From: Nitrosomonas stercoris
GTDB taxonomy: Bacteria; Pseudomonadota; Gammaproteobacteria; Burkholderiales; Nitrosomonadaceae
Assembly (NCBI GenBank): GCA_006742785.1
Contig: AP019755.1
Coordinates: 744,001 to 808,000, forward strand
Reading direction: 5' to 3'
Length of the DNA: 64,000 bases
Shown here piece by piece: positions 9,094 through 20,196 of this stretch (its first letter is position 1; each line of letters opens with the position of its first letter). The notes beneath the pieces are model-generated. The model did not search any database and had not been told where the DNA came from. It saw nothing but the letters and a program-made list of their open reading frames with translations. The translations under genes and the position numbers were made by a program.

Positions 9094-9234
9094 CTAAACA
9101 GATGCTTTTAAAAAACTGTTCGGAGTTCCAATTAAAGGGTAGTACAAGATACAACTGAACAAGCAGGTAGTGCACATATTTGAACTATGTGTGGACACGT
9201 TAAGCTCAGCTTTAATGCCGTAACGCCGCATCAT
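9094..9234 (-). pseudogene. Decayed coding remnant, inverted relative of 7678-7845
   Basis: The 447-base gap between apt and serS has no intact gene. On the minus strand, 46 codons from ATG at 9234 to TAG at 9094 encode a peptide ending YYPLIGTPNSFLKASV. That tail matches LLPFIGTSDRFLEMFS encoded at 7741-7845 on the other strand. The match holds in frame, so a shared coding origin is likely. The rest of the gap (9235-9489) shows nothing I can support. Confidence 0.4.
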
Positions 9235-9438
9235 TCAATGGAATATTGAAACAAGCTCAGATATTATTTGGATTAAACGAATATACCAACAGTTAATCCT
9301 CGCTCAAACCCAAACATCATAGTGTTAACATCGATAGCAAATCAGCTGTCGTTCCATGATTTATCATTCAAGCCTCTCGAATATTCTTATCAATTCGAAT
9401 GTATATGAAAATGATGGCAAATGAATTTTATAGATTAG

Positions 9439-10809
<1,371 letters not shown>

Positions 10810-10851
10810 TAATACTAATTTCACATGTATTAACATATTGAGGAGATACTG

Positions 10852-11541
10852 ATGCAAACTGACCATACTGCTCATACCAACAAAGATGTGGCTCAACTTG
10901 CTACGGAGGTCAAAAAGGCAATTGAACAGGAAGGGGATATAGAAAAAGCCGTTAGAAACCTTACCCTGAAAGCGATACATTCCAACGGGTTCGATATTGA
11001 TTCACTAAAACAAATCGCGACCGCAGTCATGGAAGGCATACAAACTGGCGCACAGCAAAAAATGACACGCGCCGAAGGACAATCACAGGCTGCGCGCGCG
11101 CAAATTACCCATGCAGTACACGGATTAGATAGCGCCTTTGCTCAATTAGCAGGTGCTTCCAAACTAGCCTTAGAAGAAGCAACTAGCAAGGCGAAACGAT
11201 TTTCAGATAATGAACTGACTCAAACACGAGAAGATCTGGAAAGCTTGGAAGGCATTTTCATGGACACGCTAAAACGAACTGCCACAGCTGCCCAAGGTTT
11301 ATTTTCCGAGACATTACAGGACATGCTAACTCATGCGCAACATAATGGCACCGCAGTAGGCAGTCAAATCAAAGACACAATAGCAGTGCTTGCGCATCAA
11401 ATGACTTCTGCCAGTAAAGCACAATTGGATGCAGGGATAAAACTCACCCAAATGACAGCTGATTTACTATACAAAATATCCACAGGTGTTATCACTGGAA
11501 TTACACACCAGAACGACAAGGATAAAAACAACAATCAATAA
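10852..11541 (+). CDS. Ala-rich helical protein, DUF6781-like, function unknown
   Basis: A 229-residue, almost entirely helical protein rich in Ala, Gln, Lys and Thr, with heptad-like spacing. There is no signal peptide or membrane helix. It resembles the DUF6781 group of proteobacterial proteins and, in composition, phasin-like or apolipoprotein-like amphipathic helices. It has a strong ribosome site (GAGGAGA) 7 bases before the ATG. It follows serS by 42 bases on the same strand but may have its own promoter. A polymer- or membrane-surface role is a guess from composition only. Confidence 0.7.
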   Translation: MQTDHTAHTNKDVAQLATEVKKAIEQEGDIEKAVRNLTLKAIHSNGFDIDSLKQIATAVMEGIQTGAQQKMTRAEGQSQAARAQITHAVHGLDSAFAQLAGASKLALEEATSKAKRFSDNELTQTREDLESLEGIFMDTLKRTATAAQGLFSETLQDMLTHAQHNGTAVGSQIKDTIAVLAHQMTSASKAQLDAGIKLTQMTADLLYKISTGVITGITHQNDKDKNNNQ

Positions 11542-11601
11542 TCGCCGTATCTTCTTCTATTCAATGTAAGTTGTAGTAAAGTAATTCGATCTACAGTGTT
11601 T

Positions 11602-12312
11602 TTACTGTCCCACATAATAGCGATTAACTGGAACAAGTGTTTCATCCAATTCATAACAAATTGGTTGGCCAGTTGTAACAGATAAACGCATTACCTGCGC
11701 ACCTGTTAACCCTTCCAATTGCATCATCAGCACCCTTAAAATTCCTTTATGTGCCACGATTAACAAACGTTTTCCCTGCTTGGCTTCGGGAAGAATCGTA
11801 TTGTGCAAAAAGGGCCGCACGCGCTTTGATACCTGGCGCATACTCTCTGCCAGTGGTAGTTGGGATGGGTCAACCGAAGCATAACGTTGTTGATTAGCTG
11901 GTGCACGTGGATCATCCGCTGCCAACAATGGTGGACTGGCATCAAAATAAAATTGCGTTTTTAGTACTGGCCAGATACCAAACTTACGCATAGCTGGCCA
12001 AGGGCGTAGTCCTTCCAATGCACCATAATGGCGTTCATTCAAACGCCAACTTCGATGCGTCGGCAGGTGTTCCAATACCATTTCAGATTGTATTGTTGCC
12101 AATGTATCACGCGCACGTTTTAATTCTGAAGAAAAACATATATCAAAATCAAAATTTGCTTGTTTAAGTAGCTGACCCGCGCGGCGAGCTTCCTCTTCCC
12201 CTTGAGCACTCAGTGCAACATTGCTCCAACCGGTAAAGTGCCTGTTTTGGTTCCATACACTTTGCCCATGGCGCAGCAACACCAGGCGAATTAATTTCTT
12301 CGTTCCACTCAC
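11602..12312 (-). CDS. gpmA: 2,3-bisphosphoglycerate-dependent phosphoglycerate mutase
   Basis: Interconverts 3- and 2-phosphoglycerate in glycolysis/gluconeogenesis. It has the phosphohistidine box LVLLRHGQSVWN near residue 10-21, the FTGW segment, NERHYGALEG near 90-100, and a second catalytic His in LLIVAHKGILRVL. The C-terminus (YELDETLVPVNRYYVG) is typical. The second-His box reads AHKG rather than the usual AHGN, a modest departure. Length 236 fits. It is transcribed in the same direction as the desaturase, 46 bases downstream of it. Confidence 0.9.
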   Translation of the reverse strand: MSGTKKLIRLVLLRHGQSVWNQNRHFTGWSNVALSAQGEEEARRAGQLLKQANFDFDICFSSELKRARDTLATIQSEMVLEHLPTHRSWRLNERHYGALEGLRPWPAMRKFGIWPVLKTQFYFDASPPLLAADDPRAPANQQRYASVDPSQLPLAESMRQVSKRVRPFLHNTILPEAKQGKRLLIVAHKGILRVLMMQLEGLTGAQVMRLSVTTGQPICYELDETLVPVNRYYVGQ

Positions 12313-12358
12313 AAGTAGTTACAAATAATAGACAGGAATAGTTAATAGATCGACAAAA

Positions 12359-13429
12359 TTAATGCTGAATATTCTTTCTCTTTCCGGATGCAGTTGCAGC
12401 TTCTTGCCAGATTTGCCTCAATGCAGACCACAATCCACTGCGATTTGTTTGCAGTACTAATTCGTTAGCTCCTAATTGCTGCGCAATCCTTCGTTGCGCA
12501 CGGCCAAGATTGTGATAAGGCATGCTCATGAACAAATGATGCGTTGCATGATAGCGTAGTCCGACAGGCGCCCATAAGCCAGTAAAAAAATTACCAGGTA
12601 CATTCACAGAATCAAGATATTGTTCCACTAATGTCAGCTTATGCTCTCCTACATGGCGATATGCATGCGCAGCCAATGTACGTAATGAATTCAGGATAAA
12701 AATCGCTACGGCAATTGCATACCAGAGTGCCAATACTTGCCAGGGCAATATTTCCAGCAGCACACCAGTAATGATGCTTGCTGCAAATAAAAAAGTAGCA
12801 AATTCCTGTACACGCCAGGCATGATCATTACGTACCGCATCTTTCTGACGAATGTAGGCAGGATTAATAGTCAACGAGGAGGTTCGCGCCCAAACTATTT
12901 TACGCAAGGGCGGAATTAGATACGAAATAGGTGTAAGTAGTAAAAATCGCGCTACCAGCAACAGCGGCAAAACAAGTGAAAGCAAAACATACCCCACCAA
13001 ATTTGCTGGATGTTGTGTGGCAAAAGGAAGATATTCGCCATCTTGCGATGTACCGTATACCGCTGGTTTATGATGATCATAATGCACACCATCATAAGTA
13101 AACGATGGAATCATAAATGGAATACCACATGTTAGATTCCACACCAACCGAAATAATCTAAATGTTCCGCGCTTCAAATGCACGAGTTCATGAATAAAGA
13201 TAGCAGCACGATAAAAAGTAAATACTGCCACCCAATACGCCACTATTTGCCCAACAGACAGCCACGGTGTATCCAACACTGTAACAAATGCTCCCCAGCC
13301 TAATACGATGTGGAATAAAAAATCTGCCCAATAAATCACTGGGTTAGGCATCATTAGATCACGCACCAATGCGCGTGCCTCGTACAAAGGGAAATGAGTT
13401 TGTGTGGTCGTATCGTTATCAGCGGCCAT
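12359..13429 (-). CDS. Fatty acid desaturase family membrane protein
   Basis: Integral-membrane di-iron enzyme family. The three histidine boxes are present in order: HELVH (about residue 80), HYDHH (about 118) and HATHH (about 295). Hydrophobic segments lie around 35-60, 60-80, 150-175 and 215-255, the expected four-helix layout. 356 residues. It likely introduces a double bond or hydroxyl into a lipid chain; the exact substrate is not readable. The HIT protein, nucleotidyltransferase and mutase genes are packed around it on the same strand. Confidence 0.88.
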   Translation of the reverse strand: MAADNDTTTQTHFPLYEARALVRDLMMPNPVIYWADFLFHIVLGWGAFVTVLDTPWLSVGQIVAYWVAVFTFYRAAIFIHELVHLKRGTFRLFRLVWNLTCGIPFMIPSFTYDGVHYDHHKPAVYGTSQDGEYLPFATQHPANLVGYVLLSLVLPLLLVARFLLLTPISYLIPPLRKIVWARTSSLTINPAYIRQKDAVRNDHAWRVQEFATFLFAASIITGVLLEILPWQVLALWYAIAVAIFILNSLRTLAAHAYRHVGEHKLTLVEQYLDSVNVPGNFFTGLWAPVGLRYHATHHLFMSMPYHNLGRAQRRIAQQLGANELVLQTNRSGLWSALRQIWQEAATASGKRKNIQH

Positions 13430-13464
13430 ATAGAAATGGAGAATGAGGAAAAAATCGCCAAAAT

Positions 13465-13908
13465 TTATTTCCAGTTGGAAATCAGATGTTCAATTATCTG
13501 TTGATTAACATTCACATCGGTTGCATTGATTTTTTTGAAATCAGGCACACTTGGCCAACCAGCATCATGAAAAGATTGGCCAGCAAATTCCTTGCTCTGA
13601 GCATAACGAGGAATTACATGAAAATGTACATCTGGATCCACCATCATCAGCATCATATAATTTAGCTTGTCATAGTGAAATGACTTTTTTAAGGCAGAAT
13701 CCAGCTGATTAGTGGCGAGCTGTAACTCCGCAAAACTGGCACTACTTAACTCTGAAAAACTTTGTACTGGATCATGTGCCACCAATACCAAAGCACCCAG
13801 CGTTAATTGAGCCGGGCGAAGCAACACGCTCCAATGCTGAAATTGATGAATAACCGTGGCAGGCGCACCAAATTTTTGCATGGTGCTGTTGAATATTTTT
13901 ACAGTCAC
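13465..13908 (-). CDS. HIT family protein
   Basis: Histidine-triad nucleotide hydrolase/transferase fold. The active-site strand reads DPDVHFHVIPRY. Compared with the canonical HxHxH triad, the first position is Asp, a form I believe recurs in proteobacterial relatives. I start at GTG at 13908 (gives M-T-V-K-I-F) because GGAGA lies 9 bases upstream; the frame is open to 13929. About 147 residues. It sits 48 bases after the nucleotidyltransferase and 35 before the desaturase, so it probably belongs to the same transcription unit. Confidence 0.82.
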   Translation of the reverse strand: MTVKIFNSTMQKFGAPATVIHQFQHWSVLLRPAQLTLGALVLVAHDPVQSFSELSSASFAELQLATNQLDSALKKSFHYDKLNYMMLMMVDPDVHFHVIPRYAQSKEFAGQSFHDAGWPSVPDFKKINATDVNVNQQIIEHLISNWK

Positions 13909-13956
13909 TAGATTTTTTCTCCAAAACACCCAAGTTTCACATACAAGCGTTTAGGC

Positions 13957-14736
13957 TTACGGCTCGGTCACGGTATCTGCTGCTTCAGCAACAAAATAGC
14001 TCTCCGCCTTTTTTAAATCTTGAATAAAATCAATCTCACACCAGCGGTTACCGGCAACCGAATGACTTGTTACCATGCCTTGTTGTGCCAGGTTGCTAAT
14101 AATAGCCAGATACCACGATTGCAGTTTTTCTGGATAACGCAACGTTTGCTCTATCGTGCGGCGGAAAAGGTGAGCTCCCTGTTCACTAAAACGAATCAAA
14201 CCAATTGATTCTGCATCTGTTTCTTCAGCAGACAATCGCTTGCTGACTTGTTTGACCGCTCCCTGTAAACTCAGTTGTACTTTCATGTCATCATCATCAA
14301 ATGCCGTCTTGAAATCAATACAGAGCGTAATCAGTGCATCCGGAACATGCAACACACCTGGCAACAAATTATCTCCAAGCAGCGTATCACCATTTAACAA
14401 CAGAAAGCCGGCATCCATTTCTTCACGTACTATCCAGCAACTGGCTAGATTATCCGCCACTTCATAAAAAGGATTAAAAACAACTCGAATAGCTGCATGT
14501 TCTGGGTAACGTTCAGCCAGTACCCGCTCAACTTTATCAACCTGAAAACCAGCAACAATTACAATTTCCTGAATACCATTCGCTAGTAAAGCATCGATTT
14601 GCCAAGCAATAATTGGTTTACCTGCAACGGATAGCAGGCACTTAGGAGTTTCTTCAGTTAACGGCAATAAACGCCTACCTTGTCCGGCACTTAAAATAAT
14701 AGCTTTAGTAGGAAAATTGCTCATCTTTCCAGTCAT
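13957..14736 (-). CDS. Sugar/choline-phosphate nucleotidyltransferase family protein
   Basis: A 259-residue NTP-transferase fold. The N-terminal loop KAIILSAGQGRRLLPLTEE followed by PKCLLSVAGKPII is the nucleotide-binding signature, and LLLNGDTLLGD carries the metal-binding Asp. The size and a C-terminal C-E-I-D box (NRWCEIDFIQDL) resemble the phosphocholine cytidylyltransferase group more than RmlA. It likely makes an activated head group or sugar. No CDP-alcohol transferase is adjacent, so the product's use is open. Start at 14736 or at the second Met (14724). Confidence 0.82.
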   Translation of the reverse strand: MTGKMSNFPTKAIILSAGQGRRLLPLTEETPKCLLSVAGKPIIAWQIDALLANGIQEIVIVAGFQVDKVERVLAERYPEHAAIRVVFNPFYEVADNLASCWIVREEMDAGFLLLNGDTLLGDNLLPGVLHVPDALITLCIDFKTAFDDDDMKVQLSLQGAVKQVSKRLSAEETDAESIGLIRFSEQGAHLFRRTIEQTLRYPEKLQSWYLAIISNLAQQGMVTSHSVAGNRWCEIDFIQDLKKAESYFVAEAADTVTEP

Positions 14737-14774
14737 TTGTTATTTCTCTTAATGGAAGATGATTCCTAATATTC

Positions 14775-15944
14775 TCATACATTCAATAACATACTCATAC
14801 TTCTTAATTCATCAACAATACGTTTAGTGGCAGCCAAAAAATCATCTACTTCTTCAGCACTATTATCCGGTCCTAAACTCACTCTCACTGCACAACGTGC
14901 CAAAATAGGCGGCACATTCATGGCTTCCAGCACATGGCTTTTACCCGGCGTCGCACTGGAGCAAGCTGCGCCACTAGCAACGGCAAAACCTTGTTTATCC
15001 AAACGAACAACCAGGGTATCTCCTTCGATATCCGGCAAAGCAAAATAACAAGTATTAGGTAAACGCGAAGCGCCTGATCCAAATATCGTAGCGCCCAACG
15101 CTAACAGCCCCTGCTCGAGCGTATCACGCAGCTGCGTCGTATGTGCCATGGATGCAGCTAATCGGGATACAGCAAGCTCACATGCCACACCAAATCCAAC
15201 AATAGTAGCGACGTTCTCAGTGCCAGAGCGCAATCCATCTTCATGTCCGCCACCATAAATGAGCGGTTTAATTGGTAGACGTGGATCGATAATCAATGCA
15301 GCTGCGCCCTTAGGCCCATAGATTTTGTGAGCAGAGATTGTCATAGCATGCACACCAAGCTCAGCAAAATTAACTGGTATTTTACCAAATGCCTGAATTG
15401 CATCGGTATGGATCCAGGTTGTTTGCTCTTTCTCTCGCACCGCCTTAGTAACTGCCGCAACTTCCTGAATGACACCCGTTTCATTATTGGCCAACATGAC
15501 GGACGCTAACGCCGGTTTCTCCGCCGTCAATATTTTAACTGCTTCATCAACCTCTATTTGTCCAGCAGCATCTACAGCTAGATAATGCAATTGCCAATTT
15601 TCGCCATTTTTTCTTCGTGTTAGCGCTTGTGCCGTGCGGAGCACGCAGGGATGTTCAACAGCGCTGACCGCCAATGCTGAAATTGGCAAACTATCTGTCA
15701 CACCACGAATAAATAGGTTGTTTGCTTCGGAACCACCACTAGTAAAAATAACTTGCGCTGGCTGAACACCAACCGCCTGTGCCACTTGCTCACGCGCTCG
15801 ATCAATCGCCTTGCGGGCAGCTAATCCAACAGAATGGCCACTGGAAGCGTTGCCATAATTTTCACGAAAATAAGGCAACATTGCTTCCAACACTGCTTCA
15901 TCCACTTGAGTGGTAGCATTATGATCAAAATAAACTTGAGACAT
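14775..15944 (-). CDS. Cysteine desulfurase, IscS/NifS family
   Basis: PLP enzyme that takes sulfur from cysteine to a persulfide for Fe-S clusters or tRNA thiolation. Residues near the N-terminus (YFDHNATTQVDEAVLEAM) are typical. The PLP lysine is in SAHKIYGPKG (near 205) and the catalytic cysteine in VASGAACSSATPGKSH (near 325). 389 residues with a short group I style loop. No iscU, iscA or iscR is adjacent, so it stands alone rather than in an isc operon; whether it is the main IscS or a second copy cannot be decided here. Confidence 0.9.
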   Translation of the reverse strand: MSQVYFDHNATTQVDEAVLEAMLPYFRENYGNASSGHSVGLAARKAIDRAREQVAQAVGVQPAQVIFTSGGSEANNLFIRGVTDSLPISALAVSAVEHPCVLRTAQALTRRKNGENWQLHYLAVDAAGQIEVDEAVKILTAEKPALASVMLANNETGVIQEVAAVTKAVREKEQTTWIHTDAIQAFGKIPVNFAELGVHAMTISAHKIYGPKGAAALIIDPRLPIKPLIYGGGHEDGLRSGTENVATIVGFGVACELAVSRLAASMAHTTQLRDTLEQGLLALGATIFGSGASRLPNTCYFALPDIEGDTLVVRLDKQGFAVASGAACSSATPGKSHVLEAMNVPPILARCAVRVSLGPDNSAEEVDDFLAATKRIVDELRSMSMLLNV

Positions 15945-16226
15945 GATTCAGAAGAATTAGGTGTGCGCTGGATAATATCCAGATAAACCTAATGCTTGAA
16001 ATAAGAGTAATAAAGGAAGAGTATAGTCAAATTTGCTGAATATAGATATGGTCTACCGCACTATAGCATTCGAATAACCCTATCACTTATCCAAGTGAGA
16101 AATGTTGATACGCTAGCGAACCAGCCCAAGCAAAAATTGACAAAATGAAATTTATACACAGTGCATGGACATTAAATACTATTTCCTGACGCACTCGTTA
16201 GTGAGGTTAAGATATTAGACAGATTC
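15945..16226. other. Intergenic stretch, no feature seen
   Basis: 282 bases between the desulfurase start and the end of the uronic-acid gene cluster. AT-rich; I see no convincing gene, hairpin with T-run, or repeat. The desulfurase promoter should lie here. Confidence 0.5.
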
Positions 16227-17501
16227 TTATAAACGTAAATCTGATTCTTGCGGATCCAACACATATTTAAGATCATACAAAACTGCATTGGGTTTTCCCA
16301 GGGCGCGGATAGCGGCGGCGCCCATCTCTTTGAATTGCTGATGCGCAACTGCCAGAATAATTGCATCATAATTGCCTGGTTTGGGTGCACTAATCGGAGT
16401 CACTTCATATTCATGCTGTGCCTCTGCCGCATCTACCCACGGATCATATACATCCACTTCACAATTATAATCTTTCAACTCAGCCACAATATCTACCACT
16501 CGAGTATTGCGTAAATCAGGACAATTTTCCTTAAAGGTCAACCCCATCACCAACACTTTGGCACCTTCTACCTGCAAGCGCTTCTTGGTCATTGCCTTAA
16601 CCAACTGCGCGACCACATAGACGCCCATACTGTCGTTTAATCGCCGCCCAGCCAGAATAATTTCCGGATGATGTCCAATGGCCTGCGCTTTATGAGTGAG
16701 ATAATAAGGATCCACTCCGATACAGTGACCTCCTACCAATCCAGGACGAAAAGGCAAAAAATTCCATTTGCTACCCGCAGCCTTCAGCACAGCTTCTGTA
16801 TCGATCTCCATTTTGTTGAAAATGAGCGCTAACTCATTGATCAGCGCAATATTCACGTCTCGCTGTGTATTCTCAATTACTTTGGCCGCTTCAGCCACCT
16901 TGATACTTTCTGCTTTATGGGTACCAACTATAATAATTTCGTTGTAAAGATCATCTATCAACTCCGCAACCTCTGGGGTAGAACCCGAAGTCACTTTCTT
17001 GATATTGGTGACACGATGTTTTTTATCACCAGGATTAATACGCTCAGGGCTATAACCACAATAAAAATCTTGATTAAATTTTAAACCGGAAACACGCTCC
17101 AATACCGGCACACAATCTTCTTCCGTGCAACCGGGGTACACCGTTGATTCGTAAATAACGATATCGCCTTTTGTCAGTACTTCGCCTACTGTCTCAGAAG
17201 CTCGAATAAGAGGAGTAAGATTAGGGCGCTTATAATCATCAATCGGTGTTGGCACAGTGATAATGTAACAATTTCTGGCACGCAAATCATCCACATTAGT
17301 AGTAAATGCCAACTGTTGTGCGGCAGCCAATTCTTCCCGGGAAGTTTCCAGCGTAACATCGTTCCCTTTTTTGAGTTCTTCAATTCGCTGTTCGTTGATA
17401 TCAAACCCTACGACAGAACGCTTACGGCCAAATTCAACAGCCAATGGCAGGCCAACATATCCCAGTCCAATCACGGCTAATCTAATATCCTGGAGCTGCA
17501 T
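16227..17501 (-). CDS. tviB: Nucleotide sugar dehydrogenase, TviB/WbpA-like
   Basis: NAD-dependent four-electron oxidation of a UDP-N-acetylhexosamine (or similar) to the uronic acid. The Rossmann start is [19 protein letters not shown], and the catalytic Cys sits in [19 protein letters not shown] start at ATG 17501, preceded by AGGAGA, giving 424 residues; the frame is open to 17537. It overlaps the epimerase stop region by only a few bases' distance, so the two are coupled. With ugd and the epimerase it makes a three-gene nucleotide-uronate cluster, presumably for a capsule or O-chain assembled elsewhere. Confidence 0.88.
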   Translation of the reverse strand: MQLQDIRLAVIGLGYVGLPLAVEFGRKRSVVGFDINEQRIEELKKGNDVTLETSREELAAAQQLAFTTNVDDLRARNCYIITVPTPIDDYKRPNLTPLIRASETVGEVLTKGDIVIYESTVYPGCTEEDCVPVLERVSGLKFNQDFYCGYSPERINPGDKKHRVTNIKKVTSGSTPEVAELIDDLYNEIIIVGTHKAESIKVAEAAKVIENTQRDVNIALINELALIFNKMEIDTEAVLKAAGSKWNFLPFRPGLVGGHCIGVDPYYLTHKAQAIGHHPEIILAGRRLNDSMGVYVVAQLVKAMTKKRLQVEGAKVLVMGLTFKENCPDLRNTRVVDIVAELKDYNCEVDVYDPWVDAAEAQHEYEVTPISAPKPGNYDAIILAVAHQQFKEMGAAAIRALGKPNAVLYDLKYVLDPQESDLRL

Positions 17502-17509
17502 ATTTTCTC

Positions 17510-18517
17510 CTACAAATTGAAGTAACTGCGATACCATGCCACAAAATTGGCTATGCCCTGTTCAACTGGGGTGGCAGGCTTATAATCAAACTGTTCAACC
17601 AGATCAGAAACATCTGCATAAGTATCTGGCACATCACCTGGCTGCAAAGGTAACATTTCCATATCAGCTTTTTTATCTAACGCTTTTTCCAGCGCCGCAA
17701 TATAATCCATCAATTCAACCGGGCTATTATTGCCGATGTTATACACACGCCAAGGCGCCAAACTTGTTCCAGCATCCGGTTGCGCTCCACTCCAGCTGGC
17801 ATCAGGCTGCGCAGGCCGATCCAACACACGAATCACGCCCTCCACAATATCATCGACATAAGTAAAATCCCGCCGATGATGTCCATAATTGAATACTGGT
17901 ATTTTTTCTCCTGCCAGAATCGCCTTGGTGAATTTGAACAAAGCCATATCTGGCCGTCCCCAAGGACCATAAACGGTAAAAAAACGTAAACCTGTCGTTG
18001 GAAGGCGATACAAATGGCTATAGGTATGCGCCATTAGTTCATTAGATTTTTTACTGGCAGCGTAAAGGCTCAGTGGGTGATCCACATTATGGTGGACGGA
18101 AAATGGCATAGTCGTGTTGGCGCCATAGACACTGGAACTACTGGCATATACTAAATGCTCTACGCCGTTATGACGACAGCCTTCAAGAATATGGGCAAAC
18201 CCAACAATGTTGCTATCAATATAAGCCAGTGGATTTTCGATGGAATAACGCACTCCAGCTTGGGCAGCCAAATTTACGACTCGTTGCGGTTGATGCATTT
18301 CAAAGCAAGCATAGATGCCTTCGCGATTTGCCAGATCAAGACGTATATGTGTATAAGCAGGATGCTTCGCAAAACGCGCCAGGCGATCTTCTTTGATCTG
18401 TGGATCGTAATAATCATTGTGATTATCAATACCGATGATGGTATCGCCACGTTCAAGCAAGCGCAGCGTCAATGCAGAACCAATAAAACCAGCTGAACCT
18501 GTAATTAGTACCTTCAA
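17510..18517 (-). CDS. NAD-dependent epimerase, UDP-glucuronate 4-epimerase type
   Basis: Extended SDR enzyme, 335 residues. NAD-binding [10 protein letters not shown] at the N-terminus, the SSSSVYG strand near 125, and the catalytic YAASK (YxxxK) near 150. Overall it resembles the capsule UDP-glucuronate 4-epimerases that convert UDP-GlcA to UDP-GalA. It starts with TTG at 18517 directly after the TAA stop of ugd, with GGGAG about 8 bases upstream; no ATG fits, because the Rossmann strand MKVLITG begins at this codon. Substrate assignment leans on the ugd neighbour. Confidence 0.88.
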   Translation of the reverse strand: MKVLITGSAGFIGSALTLRLLERGDTIIGIDNHNDYYDPQIKEDRLARFAKHPAYTHIRLDLANREGIYACFEMHQPQRVVNLAAQAGVRYSIENPLAYIDSNIVGFAHILEGCRHNGVEHLVYASSSSVYGANTTMPFSVHHNVDHPLSLYAASKKSNELMAHTYSHLYRLPTTGLRFFTVYGPWGRPDMALFKFTKAILAGEKIPVFNYGHHRRDFTYVDDIVEGVIRVLDRPAQPDASWSGAQPDAGTSLAPWRVYNIGNNSPVELMDYIAALEKALDKKADMEMLPLQPGDVPDTYADVSDLVEQFDYKPATPVEQGIANFVAWYRSYFNL

Positions 18518-19684
18518 TTAATTACTCCCAAATAAATCACGCGTATAAATTTTATCCGCAACGTCTGCCAATGCTTCCGTTTTTCGATTCGCGATGATAA
18601 CGTCCGCCTCTCGTTTGAATGCGGATAAATCATTAACTACGCGCGAGTTATAAAACTCAGCTTGATTCAGCACCGGCTCATAAACGATCACTTCGATTCC
18701 TTTGGCCTTAATACGCTTCATAATGCCTTGAATACTAGACGAGCGAAAATTATCTGAACCAGCTTTCATAATTAACCGATACACTCCGACAACCTTAGGC
18801 TGGCACCGAATAATTTCATCAGCGATAAAATCCTTGCGGGTCGTATTAGCCTCAACAATGGCACGAATCAGATTTTGCGGCACAGCGCGATAATTGGCCA
18901 ATAACTGTTTCGTATCTTTGGGTAAACAGTAACCACCATAGCCAAAACTTGGATTGTTGTAATAATCGCCAATACGTGGATCCAAACAAACGCCATCAAT
19001 TATTTGGCGCGTATCCAAATCAAGTATTGCGGCATAGGTATCTAGCTCATTAAAATAAGCCACGCGCATGGCAAGAAAAGTGTTGGCGAATAATTTGATC
19101 GCCTCTGCTTCAGTGCTATTAGTAAATAACACTGGCACATTTTGCTTGATGGCCCCTTGTTTGAGTAATCCGGCAAATACTTCTGCTCGATGGGAACACT
19201 CCCCCACCACAATGCGCGAAGGATGCAAATTATCATAAAGCGCTTTGCCTTCACGCAAAAACTCTGGAGAAAAAACGAGATTGTCTGTTCCTAATGCTGC
19301 ACGTGTCTTGGCTGTATAACCAACTGGAACGGTAGATTTTATTACCATTACCGCGTCCGGGTTGATCGCCATCACATCATGGATAACCTTCTCAATGGAA
19401 CTAGTATTGAAATAGTTAGTTTCAGGATCGTAATCTGTCGGGGTGGCAATAATGACAAACTCAGCCTCTTGATATGCTTCATATTTATCCGTCGTTGCCC
19501 GAAAATTCAATGGCTTATTCTTTAAAAAATCCTCTATCTCTGCATCTTCAACTGTTGCTTCTTTGCGTTCAAGTTGTGCCACTTTCTCAGGAACGATATC
19601 AAGCGCTATAACTTCATTATGTTGTGCCAACAATATCGCATTGGACAATCCAACATAACCTACCCCAACAACCGCAATCTTCAT
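18518..19684 (-). CDS. ugd: UDP-glucose 6-dehydrogenase
   Basis: Oxidises UDP-glucose to UDP-glucuronate. The N-terminus [20 protein letters not shown] is the Rossmann loop. The catalytic Cys is in [14 protein letters not shown], and the substrate helix in [14 protein letters not shown] is typical. 388 residues, the short Ugd form seen with capsule loci. First gene of the minus-strand cluster ugd-epimerase-tviB, so UDP-GlcA made here can pass directly to the 4-epimerase. Confidence 0.93.
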   Translation of the reverse strand: MKIAVVGVGYVGLSNAILLAQHNEVIALDIVPEKVAQLERKEATVEDAEIEDFLKNKPLNFRATTDKYEAYQEAEFVIIATPTDYDPETNYFNTSSIEKVIHDVMAINPDAVMVIKSTVPVGYTAKTRAALGTDNLVFSPEFLREGKALYDNLHPSRIVVGECSHRAEVFAGLLKQGAIKQNVPVLFTNSTEAEAIKLFANTFLAMRVAYFNELDTYAAILDLDTRQIIDGVCLDPRIGDYYNNPSFGYGGYCLPKDTKQLLANYRAVPQNLIRAIVEANTTRKDFIADEIIRCQPKVVGVYRLIMKAGSDNFRSSSIQGIMKRIKAKGIEVIVYEPVLNQAEFYNSRVVNDLSAFKREADVIIANRKTEALADVADKIYTRDLFGSN

Positions 19685-20120
19685 AGCTTTAAATATTAAT
19701 GATCAATCTGTTTTTATAATTGATATATGCCATTTTTCCGATCTGTCATATTGATGACCAAATTAGCATCCTCAAGACTATCACCCAAATCAGCTTAATC
19801 AAGTAAAAAACTGAACCCGGAAACAAGATCTATCTAAAAATTTGATATGTTTTTTTGCACCAGCCAAATTGATCCAACAATGCAATTAACATAATTGACT
19901 GATTATACTGTGCTGCATCAACAGATAATAAATTTATAGCAACTGCCGAGCTGTATCCACAAAATTGCAATGCAATAATGTTCCGAAGAAAAAAGAGAAA
20001 TCACTACAACAGCAGTGATATTAAGAAATTTTAAAATAGGGCATTTGCTGGGCAAATACGATACGAGTTAATTTTACAATTGCACTATCAGTGCAGAGAA
20101 ATAACCGTAGACAATGGACA
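19685..20120. other. Intergenic stretch, no gene seen
   Basis: The 512-base gap between ugd and the cytochrome gene is AT-rich. Apart from the hairpin at 20126-20160, I see no open frame of useful length. It should hold the ugd-cluster promoter. Confidence 0.5.
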
Positions 20121-20160
20121 ATGAAAAACAGGAGGTTAACCTAGATGGCCCCTCCTGTTT
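20121..20160 (-). terminator. Rho-independent terminator of the cytochrome c4 gene
   Basis: A perfect 10-bp stem (AAACAGGAGG with CCTCCTGTTT, arms 20126-20135 and 20151-20160) around a 15-base loop. On the minus strand it is followed by a T-rich run (TTTTTCATT). It lies 37 bases past the cytochrome stop. Confidence 0.8.
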
Positions 20161-20196
20161 GGATATTTTTCTTGGCTACTAATAATCGATTACAAA

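Noticed and set aside
20126-20160. Operator for ugd cluster
   Set aside because: Position and T-run fit a terminator of the cytochrome gene better.
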